Part shown: positions 13,243 to 23,330 of the stretch, piece after piece | How the letters are laid out: each line of letters starts with the position of its first letter | Numbering within the stretch: the stretch's first letter is position 1 | Assembly: GCA_037576195.1 (NCBI GenBank) | Contig: CM075102.1 | Span: 11,222,001 to 11,286,000 of the forward strand | From: Phytoseiulus persimilis | Lineage: Eukaryota; Arthropoda; Arachnida; Mesostigmata; Phytoseiidae | Direction: 5' to 3' | Length of the DNA: 64,000 nucleotides | The notes under the pieces: model-generated | What the model was told of the DNA's origin: nothing | Seen by the model: only the letters and a program-made list of their open reading frames with translations | Databases searched by the model: none | Program-made: the position numbers and the translations under genes

Positions 13243-13539
13243 ATGAAGACGATTAGAGGGTTGTTTTCGCGAGCCGTTGTCGTTGCTGTCGTTGTTCTCG
13301 GTCTGTCGCCCGTCCGTCACTCGGGTCGGCAGTCGATCAATCGCTGTTTGACGAATACTGTCGCGAATAAGCAAATTATCAGCCTTCATTCACTCCGGCT
13401 GAATCGAATTGATCTCGATTCTCGAGGGCCCGTCTCGATCCCAACAAGGAGGAGACGCTCCACGCACAAACGGCAGCCCAGTAACAGAAGCTGCACCGAC
13501 GTAGTAATGATTATGGCCATCATCGTAGTGTGTCTCTAG
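13243..13539 (+). CDS. Possible secreted peptide precursor (antisense frame also open)
   Basis: An ATG opens a 98-codon frame with a textbook signal-peptide shape: MKTIRGLF, then a Val-rich core (AVVVAVVVLGL) and a Pro-containing exit. A tetrabasic site (TRRRRS) in the C-terminal third would suit proprotein cleavage, and two Cys are present. Caution: the Val-rich core is written in GTC/GTT triplets. On the minus strand, the frame 13,198-13,389 (ATG start) reads the same triplets as an Asn/Asp-rich stretch (ENNDSNDN) of equally protein-like composition. Only one is likely to be real; neither has a recognised family. Confidence 0.22.
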   Translation: MKTIRGLFSRAVVVAVVVLGLSPVRHSGRQSINRCLTNTVANKQIISLHSLRLNRIDLDSRGPVSIPTRRRRSTHKRQPSNRSCTDVVMIMAIIVVCL

Positions 13540-15545
13540 ACGGAAGCCTAACCCTGTGCAAGAACAGAGACGGCGGCTGCGGCTCTGAAATCGGTGGCTG
13601 ACTCCAATTAGAAAAACGCTCGATGACGTCTTTCGGCATTTTTATGAACTACGGCGACGACGACACAGCGGGCCGAGACTGAAGCGACGCGGTCTAACGG
13701 CAGAACAAACGTAGTTCCAGTGGACTGGCAGTCATTTCGGGGCTTGTCTTCGGTCGATTCATCTATTTCAGGGAGGGGACAACAAATATGAATCTAATGA
13801 AACGATTAATGTATAGAGACCGACAGGTCGCTCTTGAGTTCCTTGCCTCCTCAGGCTGTTGAATCCACGTGAGTTGGTGTTCTAGGAAAAAGTGGTCGCT
13901 GATTGGCTGCGCGATCCAAGAATCCAGGATTCTCTTATCGTACGATATCGACGATTATCTGCGTGCTCTGTTTTTGAGAGAGGTTGTGAGTTTTTGTGAA
14001 CGGGAATCCGTTCCAGTTAACTCCCTCTAGCACCTGGGAATCGGCGAAAATTCATCTACGGTGCCAACGCTGCGAGTTATTCTACATTCCCGAACCCCTG
14101 TCCCTTTTTATCCTCACAGCAGTGGGGAGGGGAACTCGAACGGATGGAAGTCTCGTTGGATACATCACTTGGATCAGTGAGGTCTGGCTTCCCCGATCTT
14201 GCTCTGCGAATGCTTCGAATAGAACTTCAATCTCAAATATGATGATCCGCCAGTCTTTTCTCCGAAACTTTCCAACATCCCCGCTGGAAAAGGCATTCTT
14301 GGTCGAGTGAGTTCGTCCTCAAGCTGACCTAAGCACACGCATCGTCACTCCAAGTCTCCCGAACTTGAGTTGACCCATGCTGACACCGCTCAGGTCCAGA
14401 AGTGGATCAAGGGAGAGCGCCATGGGCCTCCGAAAATGTATCTGCCCGAATAAATTTAAATACCTGTGGATGATTGCACAGTTACTTTCGGAACATATCA
14501 GTGGACACGACTAATAACCAGAGCTAACGCTCATCACCGTGAATGGTTACAGCGAACTCCAGTGGCTCTGTCGACGGTCCTGAAGAGGCATCTGCGCGTC
14601 CGAATTGCCATGATGAAAAAAGAAAGAAGATGAAAGGATGTATGAATCAGACAAGGAACACTGTTCTCGAGAGAATCCTGCACTTCCCGAGGTGTTTTTC
14701 ATTTCGTGCGACGCCTCATACTGGGTGGAACAGGAACAAAAATTTATTCATGAGCTTAGCGCCACAAAATAAGTGGGTGAGGGCTAGTCGGAAGCCTGTA
14801 ACAGGGAACAACCGAGGATGAATGAGAAGCAACGCTGAAGACCAGGCACCGAGTTGATTATGAACATAATCATTTCTCGTTCCATTCGTTCCGAAATTTA
14901 CAGAAGCTACTGGCTCATTCCCCTGTTTACTGATGACTAACCAACTGAGTGCTGCAGTAATGGGATTCTCATGACGGCGCACACGGGAATTTCTGAGAGC
15001 GGCGAGAATGATAGTTATCCGACGTTGCATCCTACTGCCTATGTAACTATTTACAAACGGAGAACGTCGGTTTGTGGATTTCAGTGCTATCGAAATCATC
15101 AACAGCAGCCATGCGAGCCGGACACTCACTTCTCAAGAGACACTGAGTCGGCGATGGAATGGTTATAGCTTCTGATTTGAATACTTCAGCACGTCTTTCC
15201 CTGTGCCTGAGGACGACGTTAACATAACGGCAACGTGTCTTCTGGCGGAATCTCGCATAACGTTCCGGTGCCGCCCTGCGTGACGGGCTTGAAGTTTCAG
15301 AGCCAACACTTTGAAATGGAGCTCTGCGAAGGCAGCTAATTCAGTTGGGAGGTCAACCGCTGCTTCCCATATTTCAGCGGTTTCTAGCCTCTTGAACTTC
15401 CGCCGATAAATCCACCGACCATCGCAGACAGACCCTCTGGAAAACAGCGGTTTCCCTGCGAGAACGAATGATTTTCACCGGGCTCGCCAGCTGCTCAGGT
15501 ATTTAACCGAGTGACTAACTACGATAGGTGGTGTTTCTTCCTCCT
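13540..15545. other. No supported gene
   Basis: A good acceptor-like site (CTATTTCAG) lies near 13,770 and a GTGAGT at about 13,870, but all three frames between them contain a stop, so they do not bound a coding exon. Nothing else is evident. Confidence 0.45.
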
Positions 15546-15815
15546 TTATGCCGATATAAGTGTTATTACACGGTCATTCAGCTGCGGTGGTATCTTGGAT
15601 CTGATGATGTCCCTGCTGCTGCTTCTGCTGCTCGGACTCTGCGGTAATACCTGCGCCCGAAAATGTTCCTCCACTGTTTCGTCTTCGGGTTCATTTCCTT
15701 GGTAGTATTCGTACTCTTCGGTCACAGGCGAGGAGCACTGGGGTCGTGTCTGTCTGGACAACGGAGCAACGGGAGAAATGCGAGGCCGACAGCTTCCTCT
15801 CTGTGATCTAAGCAA
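15546..15815 (-). CDS. Candidate terminal exon with a TONDU-like motif
   Basis: An open minus-strand frame ends with TAA at 15,546. Its middle reads an acidic block with YEYYQGN, then five residues, then VEEHFRAQVL. The TONDU (Scalloped/TEAD-binding) motif of Vestigial and VGLL1-3 has the layout aromatic-Tyr-Phe-Gln-Gly-Asp, then Val-Asp-Glu-His-Phe-Ser-Arg-Ala-Leu with similar spacing, so order and spacing agree, but only about half the residues match. Downstream is a Ser/Arg-rich tail. A possible acceptor (AGATCACAG) lies just inside the right edge, near 15,801, and a possible donor (GCGCAG|GTATTA) sits right after VEEHFRAQ. The plus strand shows a leucine run from CTG triplets over the same bases. 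The motif match is my inference and may be chance. Confidence 0.28.
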   Translation of the reverse strand: MLRSQRGSCRPRISPVAPLSRQTRPQCSSPVTEEYEYYQGNEPEDETVEEHFRAQVLPQSPSSRSSSRDIIRSKIPPQLNDRVITLISA

Positions 15816-18440
15816 GGAGCTTTTTCTTCTGGGAGGGGAGCTAGCAGCGTTCGGTCATGTTAAATGCTGTCTTAGTTAAGCTGTCATCACGATACGATTC
15901 CTAATCATACCACCCGGTGCAGCTACAGGAACAACGCGAAAGCGCACATAGTGTAATTCTGGGAAGGCGTATCCTCTACCTCTGTCAACAATGATACTAC
16001 GGCACCGGCTCCACCACCAGGACCGAAGCTCATGACCTTATTGGGTCGGTGGTCATGGCGGATCTACAGACGGACGCTCAGTAGGGATCTCAGCAATTTC
16101 AGCGGTCGAGTCGCTTGATCTTAGTGACGAGATACGGGGATTCCGTCTGCGATTCCTGGTTAGTGGTATGGCAGTCTTGTTATTGCGGACTCGCGAAACA
16201 CTTTTCAAATAACAAAGCGCGAGAATACCCTTACTCCACTCTTCAACCGATGAGATGGCTCGTCCATCCGAAAGAGTATGGGTTTTCTGCTCTTCCCGTT
16301 TTGTGTAACGAGTAGAGAACGTGGAACACGTGATGCTTGAACATCTCGGCGCATGCGCATTCATGGGGCCCCTGCCTCCGAAATGGGCCGCGGGATCTGA
16401 TGGAAAACACCCTGATTGTCGCAGGAACAGTTCGAATCCTGGAGAACAAACATAACGGCGCCGGCGATCTGCCCAGCAGCGAATCGAAATAAGGGTGAAA
16501 TGTTCTGACCTGCAATATAAGCCGAAGACCTGATTGACGACCTTGTCCGGATCAATGAACTGCCATGCCATATCTTCACTCTCAGATCCCTCCTCCGGAA
16601 GGGGAAGCTCGAGCTCGGCGCGACCACAATAAATCTGTCATTCTCGTCGTGGGCTCGAATATCAGAAGCGTCATTCTTCCCATGGGACTCTTGCTGCTCT
16701 CATCTCTGGACCAAAAGACGTTTAGTTTCGGAATAAAAACCAGCGAGTATGCAAATCCAAACGCATTGGAATAATTTTTATATATTTTTTATTCCTGACC
16801 CTCCATTTATCCGCGGTGATGATAACAGCCGCTCGTGTGCCGTCGACTACAATAATCGAAGTCATTGTCACGTCCAAAAACGTCGCCACCGAAGCCCAGA
16901 GCACCGTTACGTCGTTCTGAGAAATCATGGATGATTTTCTTCTGAGCGAAGGGTGGGGGGAGTCTAGCCACGACGCTCGACGCGCGAGTCCAGAAACCCG
17001 ATCTGCGACTCGTGGTACTCGTCTTCGTCGGCGTCGATCGTGCCGAAGATATTTCGATCAGAATAGAGACAAAGGAGTAAGGATGCTTGTTCCGAATTTC
17101 GATGATAAGTCCATCATGTAATGAAGTTGGCTCCAGAAAGCTGACCCGCTCACGGTGTGCGCGGCCAGGCTGGCGGTGGTGGATTGTGCTTGACGCTCAT
17201 CGAGGGAAGCACCCGCGGTACAACGTTGGCTAAAAGGGTGCAAATTTTCGTCGGCGCCACAACCCATGACAACAGGTACAAAATGGAATAGAAAGGAGGT
17301 GATCAGCCACATGAAAATCCGGCTTTCATGTGGATGACGACGACAGCAGAGCGGACATCGATGGAACCGTTTCGGTTGGAGCACCACAAAATTTTATGAC
17401 GGTCGTCGACAGCGGAGCTCGCTGAAAAGTTGCGAATCGGAAAACACTCGGAGGGATAGGGGAATCCAAACAGTTTGTTCAATAGTGATGATACCTGCTC
17501 ATCCCGGAACAACGAAGAGTCATAGACCTGATTTTCTTCTTCCGTGAGCTGTGGATTTCCTACTCTTAAATATGCTCGCTTGTCGTCGGTGCAGAGTTCT
17601 TGACCATCATGTCTGACCACCGTGAGCTACATGTGGATCATAACATTCTACTTCGCTGTAGTATACGATATTATTCTGGTTTATTAGCCAAAACAGCGGC
17701 CGCGGTCGACGCGGCAGCGATCTTGCGAAGTCACCGTGCCATCAGAAAGCAGGCAGGTGGACGCAGGCAATCTGGTAGTGAGGCAGCGACAGACATCAGA
17801 TGAGAGAGCATCTCCTTTTTGCTCCGCAAGTCTACGACGTAATTCACGTGATTCCCACCTCTCTAGCGGCCGTAACGTGCGACCACGATCATACGTAGAA
17901 GACATTCATTTGGGCAGTATCAGAATTCAACAAAAATGTCCGCTCGCTCCCTGTAATTATCCAATAAAACTGAGAAAATTGATAGAAACCGGGCGGCGAA
18001 GAGTTCAAGCTCGTCCTAGATTCACGCATCGCCGCTGGTTCATGAAGAAGGTACTCGGAATACCTATTTTAGGGCGCCTGATACCGAGGGCCGATAGTTA
18101 GCAAATCCTTTGAAATAATATGAATGAGTTCTGGATTCGGAGGAAAGATGGGTTCTCCCGGACTGCGGTGTACAGCGAGAGGTCACGCGACGCTCGACAG
18201 GAAAAAACGTCACCCTCGCCCCCAAACTACGGCGTTGCAACATTGACGATGAGATGGTACCCGCATATCCTTCAGGGACACTGATGTTTCAGGAAAGATC
18301 GGTCGCGGATCACAGCGGCTAGTTCGGCTCTCCAGATAAAATACTGAGCCGTATCTTGAGTGAGGGCTGAGCTGCCGTCCTGGCATAACTGGATGTGCTC
18401 GAAGTTGTCTCCTAGCAATAACTCGTTCTTTTCACTTCAG
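15816..18440. other. No supported gene
   Basis: There are several 100-170-codon frames on both strands (for example minus 16,053-16,571 and plus 17,736-18,101), but none has an ATG in good context together with splice support or a motif. Confidence 0.45.
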
Positions 18441-18560
18441 ATAACGGCTGCGAACTCGAATGAAGTGGATCTGTTGCCCTCGGAAACGACCGCAGGAATT
18501 TCCAGGGGGAACGGCTTGATGAAAACCACAACTCGGCGAAGTCAGCCTCATGAATTCTGA
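18441..18560 (+). CDS. Candidate terminal exon (antisense frame competes)
   Basis: A strong acceptor (TTTTCACTTCAG) precedes a 39-codon open frame ending in TGA, and the frame is also open upstream. The product is polar and Ser/Thr/Asn-rich, with no recognised domain. A minus-strand frame starting at an ATG at 18,714 and ending at 18,412 (100 codons, MSKKSTAVPSEL start) covers the same bases and is equally protein-like, with its own acceptor-like CTTTCAG upstream. I cannot tell which strand is used. Confidence 0.2.
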   Translation: MTAANSNEVDLLPSETTAGISRGNGLMKTTTRRSQPHEF

Positions 18561-18761
18561 ATGTCACGGAGCTGGAGCTTGGAAGGCCTCGTGTTGATTG
18601 TGCTGCCGCGCTGATTCTGTCAGCTTCCTCCAATAGTGTCTCAGGCATCGTTTTTATATGCAGCGTTCCACCTTTTGGGAGTTCGGAAGGAACAGCTGTG
18701 CTTTTCTTTGACATTGGAGACCTGGGGAGGAATGGCGCTGAAAGCAATTGGCTCTGAGGTA

Positions 18762-18870
18762 CAGTACAACCTCGATTATTTCAACTTTGATTACTTCAAC
18801 CTTTCGCATTTCAACCTAGATTATTTCCACCTCTTTTCTGCGACTAGTTGAAATAATCGAGGTTGTACTG
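18762..18870. mobile_element. pogo/Tigger-type MITE, 109 bp, intact ends
   Basis: A perfect 24-bp terminal inverted repeat (18,762-18,785 and 18,847-18,870) begins CAGTACAACCTCGATTA, matching the known CAGT(A)-AACCTCGATTA end type of pogo/Tigger elements (Tc1/mariner superfamily). It is flanked by a TA dinucleotide on each side (18,760-18,761 and 18,871-18,872), the target-site duplication of this superfamily. There is no coding capacity, so it would be a non-autonomous, deletion-derived element. The interior is not random: four 15-bp units ending in TTCAAC-like sequence follow each other (18,774-18,833), the first overlapping the left end. Identical termini suggest either young age or selection on the ends. 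Confidence 0.92.
18774..18833. repeat. Four tandem 15-bp units inside the MITE
   Basis: The units start at 18,774, 18,789, 18,804 and 18,819 with consensus GATTATTTCAACCTT; the third is the most diverged in its first four bases. The first unit is part of the left terminal repeat, so the array looks like stepwise amplification of the terminus. Confidence 0.8.
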
Positions 18871-19242
18871 TATTTAGTTGGCTCAAGTACTCAAAGCCTG
18901 GCGATGATTGCGCTGAGAACTCGTCGGAAGGAACCGCAACGATCCACGGGTCTGTATGCATGACCTGATCCATTGCGTGTCACTCGATTGGGGCGCGACT
19001 GATATGGCGTGGTCGATTTGAGCGCAACGAATCCACCAGGGGCTGCTGTGAGTGTGGAGTATGGAATGGAGGAAGAGAATGCTCCGTTATCTACCGTACT
19101 GTCTCTGCTTGTCGGGCTGGGATAAATCCGCTGATTACAGACTGCTCAGCAACCGAAAATTCCCGTTCGAGAGTGACTTGCAGCGGTCAACTCTCGGCAA
19201 GAACTCAACTTCCAGCGGTTGCGAATATCTGTCCGCTGGCGT
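18871..19242. other. Nothing evident
   Basis: No coding, RNA or repeat signal is seen between the MITE and the retrotransposon-like piece. Confidence 0.45.
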
Positions 19243-19530
19243 TCAGTTCTCCCCATCAGAAGCAAAAGGCGCACTCCAATCGACCATATTCGAATTCATC
19301 CTGCGCTCGAATCCAGCAGCACCGTTTTCATTGACGTCGGTCTCAGCTCTACCACAGCGCAGCAACTGCCTCTCCAGGATTCGGTCAAGATTTTCAAGCC
19401 TTGGTTGCCCGTTTGACGCGCACTCTCTCACGGTGTTTTGTCGTCCACCTGTAGACCTCGCTTCTTCCGACGGGACGTCTGCCAACGTTCTGGGACCAAC
19501 GTGTGCAATACTTGGCCGGCGGAACGACCG
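19243..19530 (-). mobile_element. Possible BEL/Pao-like fossil piece
   Basis: A minus-strand stretch with HVG...LADVPS followed at a suitable distance by a SNGQPRLENL-like segment loosely recalls the part of BEL/Pao polyproteins after the RNase-H-like region (His-Val...Asn-Pro-Ala-Asp...Ser-Arg-Gly, then Trp...Gly-Pro...Trp-Leu). It lies in the same orientation as the better piece at 23.1-23.3 kb. It is an old, broken fragment if real. A long plus-strand frame (19,438-19,965, 175 codons, no recognised family) overlaps its right edge. Confidence 0.22.
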
Positions 19531-22500
19531 AACGACCAGCCGTCAGTGACAATCGATCATCTCAGAGTCGGAATAATTGTTAACATCAACCGGTTCACAG
19601 CCCGCCGTCATTGCGACCAGACCCCCTTTGACCTTTCTGTGGTCTGGGTTCTTATCCGTTCCCGCGAAAACTCGTTCTTTTCCATTCTGATATACGCCGA
19701 TTGCCCCATCCTAGAAATACGAATTCATATTCGCGAAACACTGCTCGGAAAAGCGTTGGTCATTTCAGAAAACGTCTTCGGAGTCGAGAGATCAATCAGG
19801 AAACGGCGGTACCAAGCCTTCGGCTGCACATGCGGGCATGGCTGCAAGTTCAGATCCACAGATGAGGAGCAGATGCTACGTCTGAAGACTCACGCTAGAA
19901 AGCAGCGACGCACCGACTGGTCGCTCAGTCTGCGGGAGACGTTTCAAATTGAGCTGGAAAATTAAATAGATAAAGTTCGTGTGACCACTACAGACAAAAG
20001 TTTGACTCTCGAGACCGTCATAGACAATAGTCGTTTGTCCAAGCCAGCAATCAGCGAGTGTGAAGCACACACCGTAAACAAACACTTAACGAAGACCGAT
20101 GACGTCGGTCGTCACAACCGCACGCCGAAAACGTGTAGCGATGATATATCCCTCAATTACTCGTGGCTTGAGGCAGAAGATGGCACACTCGTCTCACAAG
20201 TTCAAATACACTCCGGCCGCTGCCAAAACACTGCGAACGTTCTCTTTTTTGTTGACACGTCAATGAGATAAAAGGGAATAAATATCTTCGCGGTTGACAG
20301 AATGTTCGCTCCTGTCCGCTTCGAGGGCGTTGGTAGCACTACCGAAAGAAACTCTAATGCTCCGGCTGCAATTGGAATCTTCCCTCCTTCCGTCGAAGTA
20401 GAGGGCATGTCCGAGCGTTTTCCAGTTCTGCAGAGCATAGCAGTCTACTAGTAAGAGCCCGCCGCTCGAGGAGTACCTTCCCAACATAAGATCCCAAGTT
20501 AGGAGTGCATGATCGTCATTTCTCTGCTCGCCAAAAGTTCCGTCGAGAGAGGGATTCCCCGAGCACCTCAAGCCGGGAATTCGGAGAGCATCGGTAGTTT
20601 GGGACGAGCAAGCTCCCCAGGTTGAAGTCTATCCATGGCCATTTCCGCCGGCTCACCAGAGCTCGATCCATAGCTTTGGGGATTCGAGTCGTTGTTCAAT
20701 CAGATGTCCTGAATTGGATCTTGATTTGGCGACGGCAAAGTTTTCTGGCCGTGCTTTGGAGTGCTGACATTGAGTCAGTCATGGCTGTAAATTCTAGTGT
20801 GTCATAAAAGAACGAACGGAATCTAACATAAATTGACCCGCACACGAACGAAGTCGCAGGCGGAGCCCAATTCTGTTGGTCTTCGTTGAGGATCTATTCC
20901 ACTGACAGACAACAAACATTGCTGCAGAGTATGGCACTATCAATTACTTTTTCTCCCGATTCGCAGCGCAGGCAGATTATCTGTAGTCTGTGTATCTGAG
21001 TTTTTTGAGAACTCGCTCCTCCCCCCTCCGAAATAAATAGCTTTCAAACCGGTGCCGCGACGTCGACGACAGGTCGCTCGATCCTGGGGTGCACGTTAAG
21101 CTCGAGAGAGCCTTCTCGATCATGTGATCGATGCCTGGGGTCATATGAGCGACGGAGGGAAGAGTTTTCCACAGGGAGATCAATCCGAGATTTCTTTGAG
21201 TGGAACGATCCGCGATTTGGACATCGGGACTTGAAGATATGGCTTCAGGAGAGCTCTCCACCTACCTAGCACTACTCAGATGGCGGTTTGACGTGGTCAG
21301 CGCCAGGAGTCTAGCGGACATCCAAAGAATGCGAGATTTCCATCAGTAAAATTCACTCATCTACTGCGTGAGAGGATTCTTCCACTTCGAGTAGTGGGTA
21401 CTCTTCAACACACGCGTAACCGTGGAAGTATGAGCAAATGGTCCGTCATGCAGTTCATTTCAAGCTGTAACGATGGGGTCGCAGTTATCGCCTTCCTGAA
21501 CCGAACAGAAAATTAATTGAACAAAGAATTCGAACCTTTCCCCATCCCTTAATTAGCCGGAATACGGCGATTATGTGAATCGAGCAAACTGAATGAGCTG
21601 TCAGCGATCCGGCGTTAGGAAACTTGACAAGAGACGTGATACAAATCAACAAGTAAACTAGGCCATATTTTCTGCATTGTCAGAGTCTGTCAGGTCTGTG
21701 GGATGTTTTCATGCCACAGCCCCTTTTGTGGGATCCAGCGACGCTTTTCGGAAGAATGAAACGGGAATGTGAGTAAGACGTAACTCAGAAAGCAGCGCTG
21801 ATCATAAATCATGGCAGCCGCGGGTTACACGCTCAGGTAATGTTCATGAAGAGAAGACACAAGCGTAAAACCGTTCCTCTGAGGTAACCGGTCACAGAAG
21901 CCGAATTAAAATTCATTAAACTAACAACCCTAGCCAGATCTTCCGATAGGCGGAAATTCGCAATCGAGCACGAGGCGTAAACGAGGTACGTCCGATAATG
22001 GATGGTGAAGTATTTGAAAAAAAAACTTTCCGGGCCAACCAATGAGCAGGATAGGCGGGGGACAAAACCGAGAGCATACTGGAAGCAAGAAAGAATTGGA
22101 ATTGGCTCAGTAGAGTCACGGAACGAATTCCAGCGCACGAAATAAACACAGTTGCACTCGCTCACAGGCTTACATCGATCTTTACCTTCTATTTTCTTCA
22201 CAATGAGACACGACAACGGCATCGAAAATCGAGCACGCGCTAAAACATGTGACGCGCAAACAAAAAAGCGTGGCATCCAAAGCAGCAACTGAAAACCGCT
22301 TCTCTCCAATGATACTTGTGTCATACATAGACGATGTCGCTTCCTCTCCTCTAGCCATCAAAGAGCTGATTCGAACGTCGTGCCATCACCGTTCCGGCGT
22401 CAACAGACTCGACCGCTGAAGCCGCCTCACAGCTCCTGTATGTTCCTAGGGTCTTTCTAACGGAAACTTGTATCGTTGACTGTGGGAGACGGCACGTGAA

Positions 22501-23075
22501 AGCTTCCAGCAGCTTGCCAGCGGAACTCGAACTGAGCCATCATCCCGATTGACTTCCTCCTCAACTTCTGTCAGGTTCCTGCGTTATGGCAGAAGAACAT
22601 CTCTCACGATGGCTCCACTCGCCAATAGTTCGGCGCGGCGTTCAGAGGCAGAGGTGATTCTCCGGCGCCTGACGCTCTGGTCGCATGGTGGCGGATTAAT
22701 CGAACGTCCGCGGTTCAAGTCCGACAGCCACACGCTCCCCAACACGGGATGCGATCGCATAATTCCTGGGATTGGGTTGCACGGCAGAGCTCCTGAAACA
22801 ATAATTCAGTGCCGTACAGTGGTTTTGCAGAGATATTCGGACCTCCAGCTGTAAGATTATCAACGCGATAATGTCACTTCTGTTGCAGTCCTTCTCTCGG
22901 CTCGTGTGACGGTTTTTTCCTTCGCATGGATGCCCCAAAATTCCGTGAACTGCAGTCAGAGTCTCATATCTGTCCGAGTCCCTCTAGGGGGGAACTTCCG
23001 AGAGCATATCGAGCCTGCTCCCAATCTGCGTCGTGATGTGTTCCCATCAGGACGCAGAAAAAAGCTGAAGCACAG
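19531..23075. other. No supported gene; probable old repeat DNA
   Basis: Protein-like but unrecognised frames occur on the minus strand at 20,260-20,571, 20,977-21,261 and 21,833-22,324, and on plus up to 19,965. Lying between two BEL/Pao-like pieces, some of this may be further decayed element sequence, but I cannot match it to any part of one. Confidence 0.35.
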
Positions 23076-23330
23076 TCACTCAATGAGGATGACGGGCGTT
23101 TTCCAAGTTTCGAGGTTGGAGTAGGCATCAGCTCTTCGATGAGGGACTGTTAACCGTCTTAAGGGCAGTTGCAGGTGTACTGCATCGTGGGGGGCGAGCT
23201 CGGTCCCGAATCCGGTAGTTGAATCGGAAATGAGGGATTTCACTTTGAGGCCACCGTCGACGAAACCAGAGCAGAACACAACGTATGCAGATGAATGTAC
23301 TGCGGTGTAATGCAATGTAAATGAACAGAA
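23076..23330 (-). mobile_element. BEL/Pao-like LTR-retrotransposon fossil (Pao peptidase/RNase-H-like region)
   Basis: The minus strand encodes a run of features in the order typical of the conserved block following reverse transcriptase in BEL/Pao polyproteins (Pfam Peptidase_A17 region): LH...V, then SSAY, a Cys, FV.GG.KV, LIS.S, .LAP and LTVP. Order and spacing agree over about 60 residues. It is an isolated, old and broken fragment; I saw no flanking LTRs, reverse transcriptase or integrase adjoining it. Confidence 0.42.

Noticed and set aside
13765-13875. An acceptor-like CTATTTCAG and a GTGAGT that could bound an exon.
   Set aside because: All three reading frames between them contain a stop.
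16425-16450. TTCGAATC on plus as a possible T-loop of a tRNA; a similar sequence lies at about 21,535 on minus.
   Set aside because: The flanking bases at 16.43 kb do not form a stem. At 21.5 kb a T-arm could form, but no anticodon or D arm follows.
19640-19760. An ILIYAD phrase on plus, recalling LINE reverse transcriptase.
   Set aside because: The second Asp is replaced by Cys and no neighbouring LINE block is present.
22276-22420. A YIDDV phrase on plus, resembling a reverse-transcriptase active-site motif.
   Set aside because: The flanking residues match no reverse-transcriptase block, and it lies opposite in strand to the BEL/Pao-like pieces. Probably chance.
22660-22735. A tRNA B-box-like GGTTCAAGTCC on plus.
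   Set aside because: The T stem and acceptor stem do not pair, and the A-box-like part is poor.
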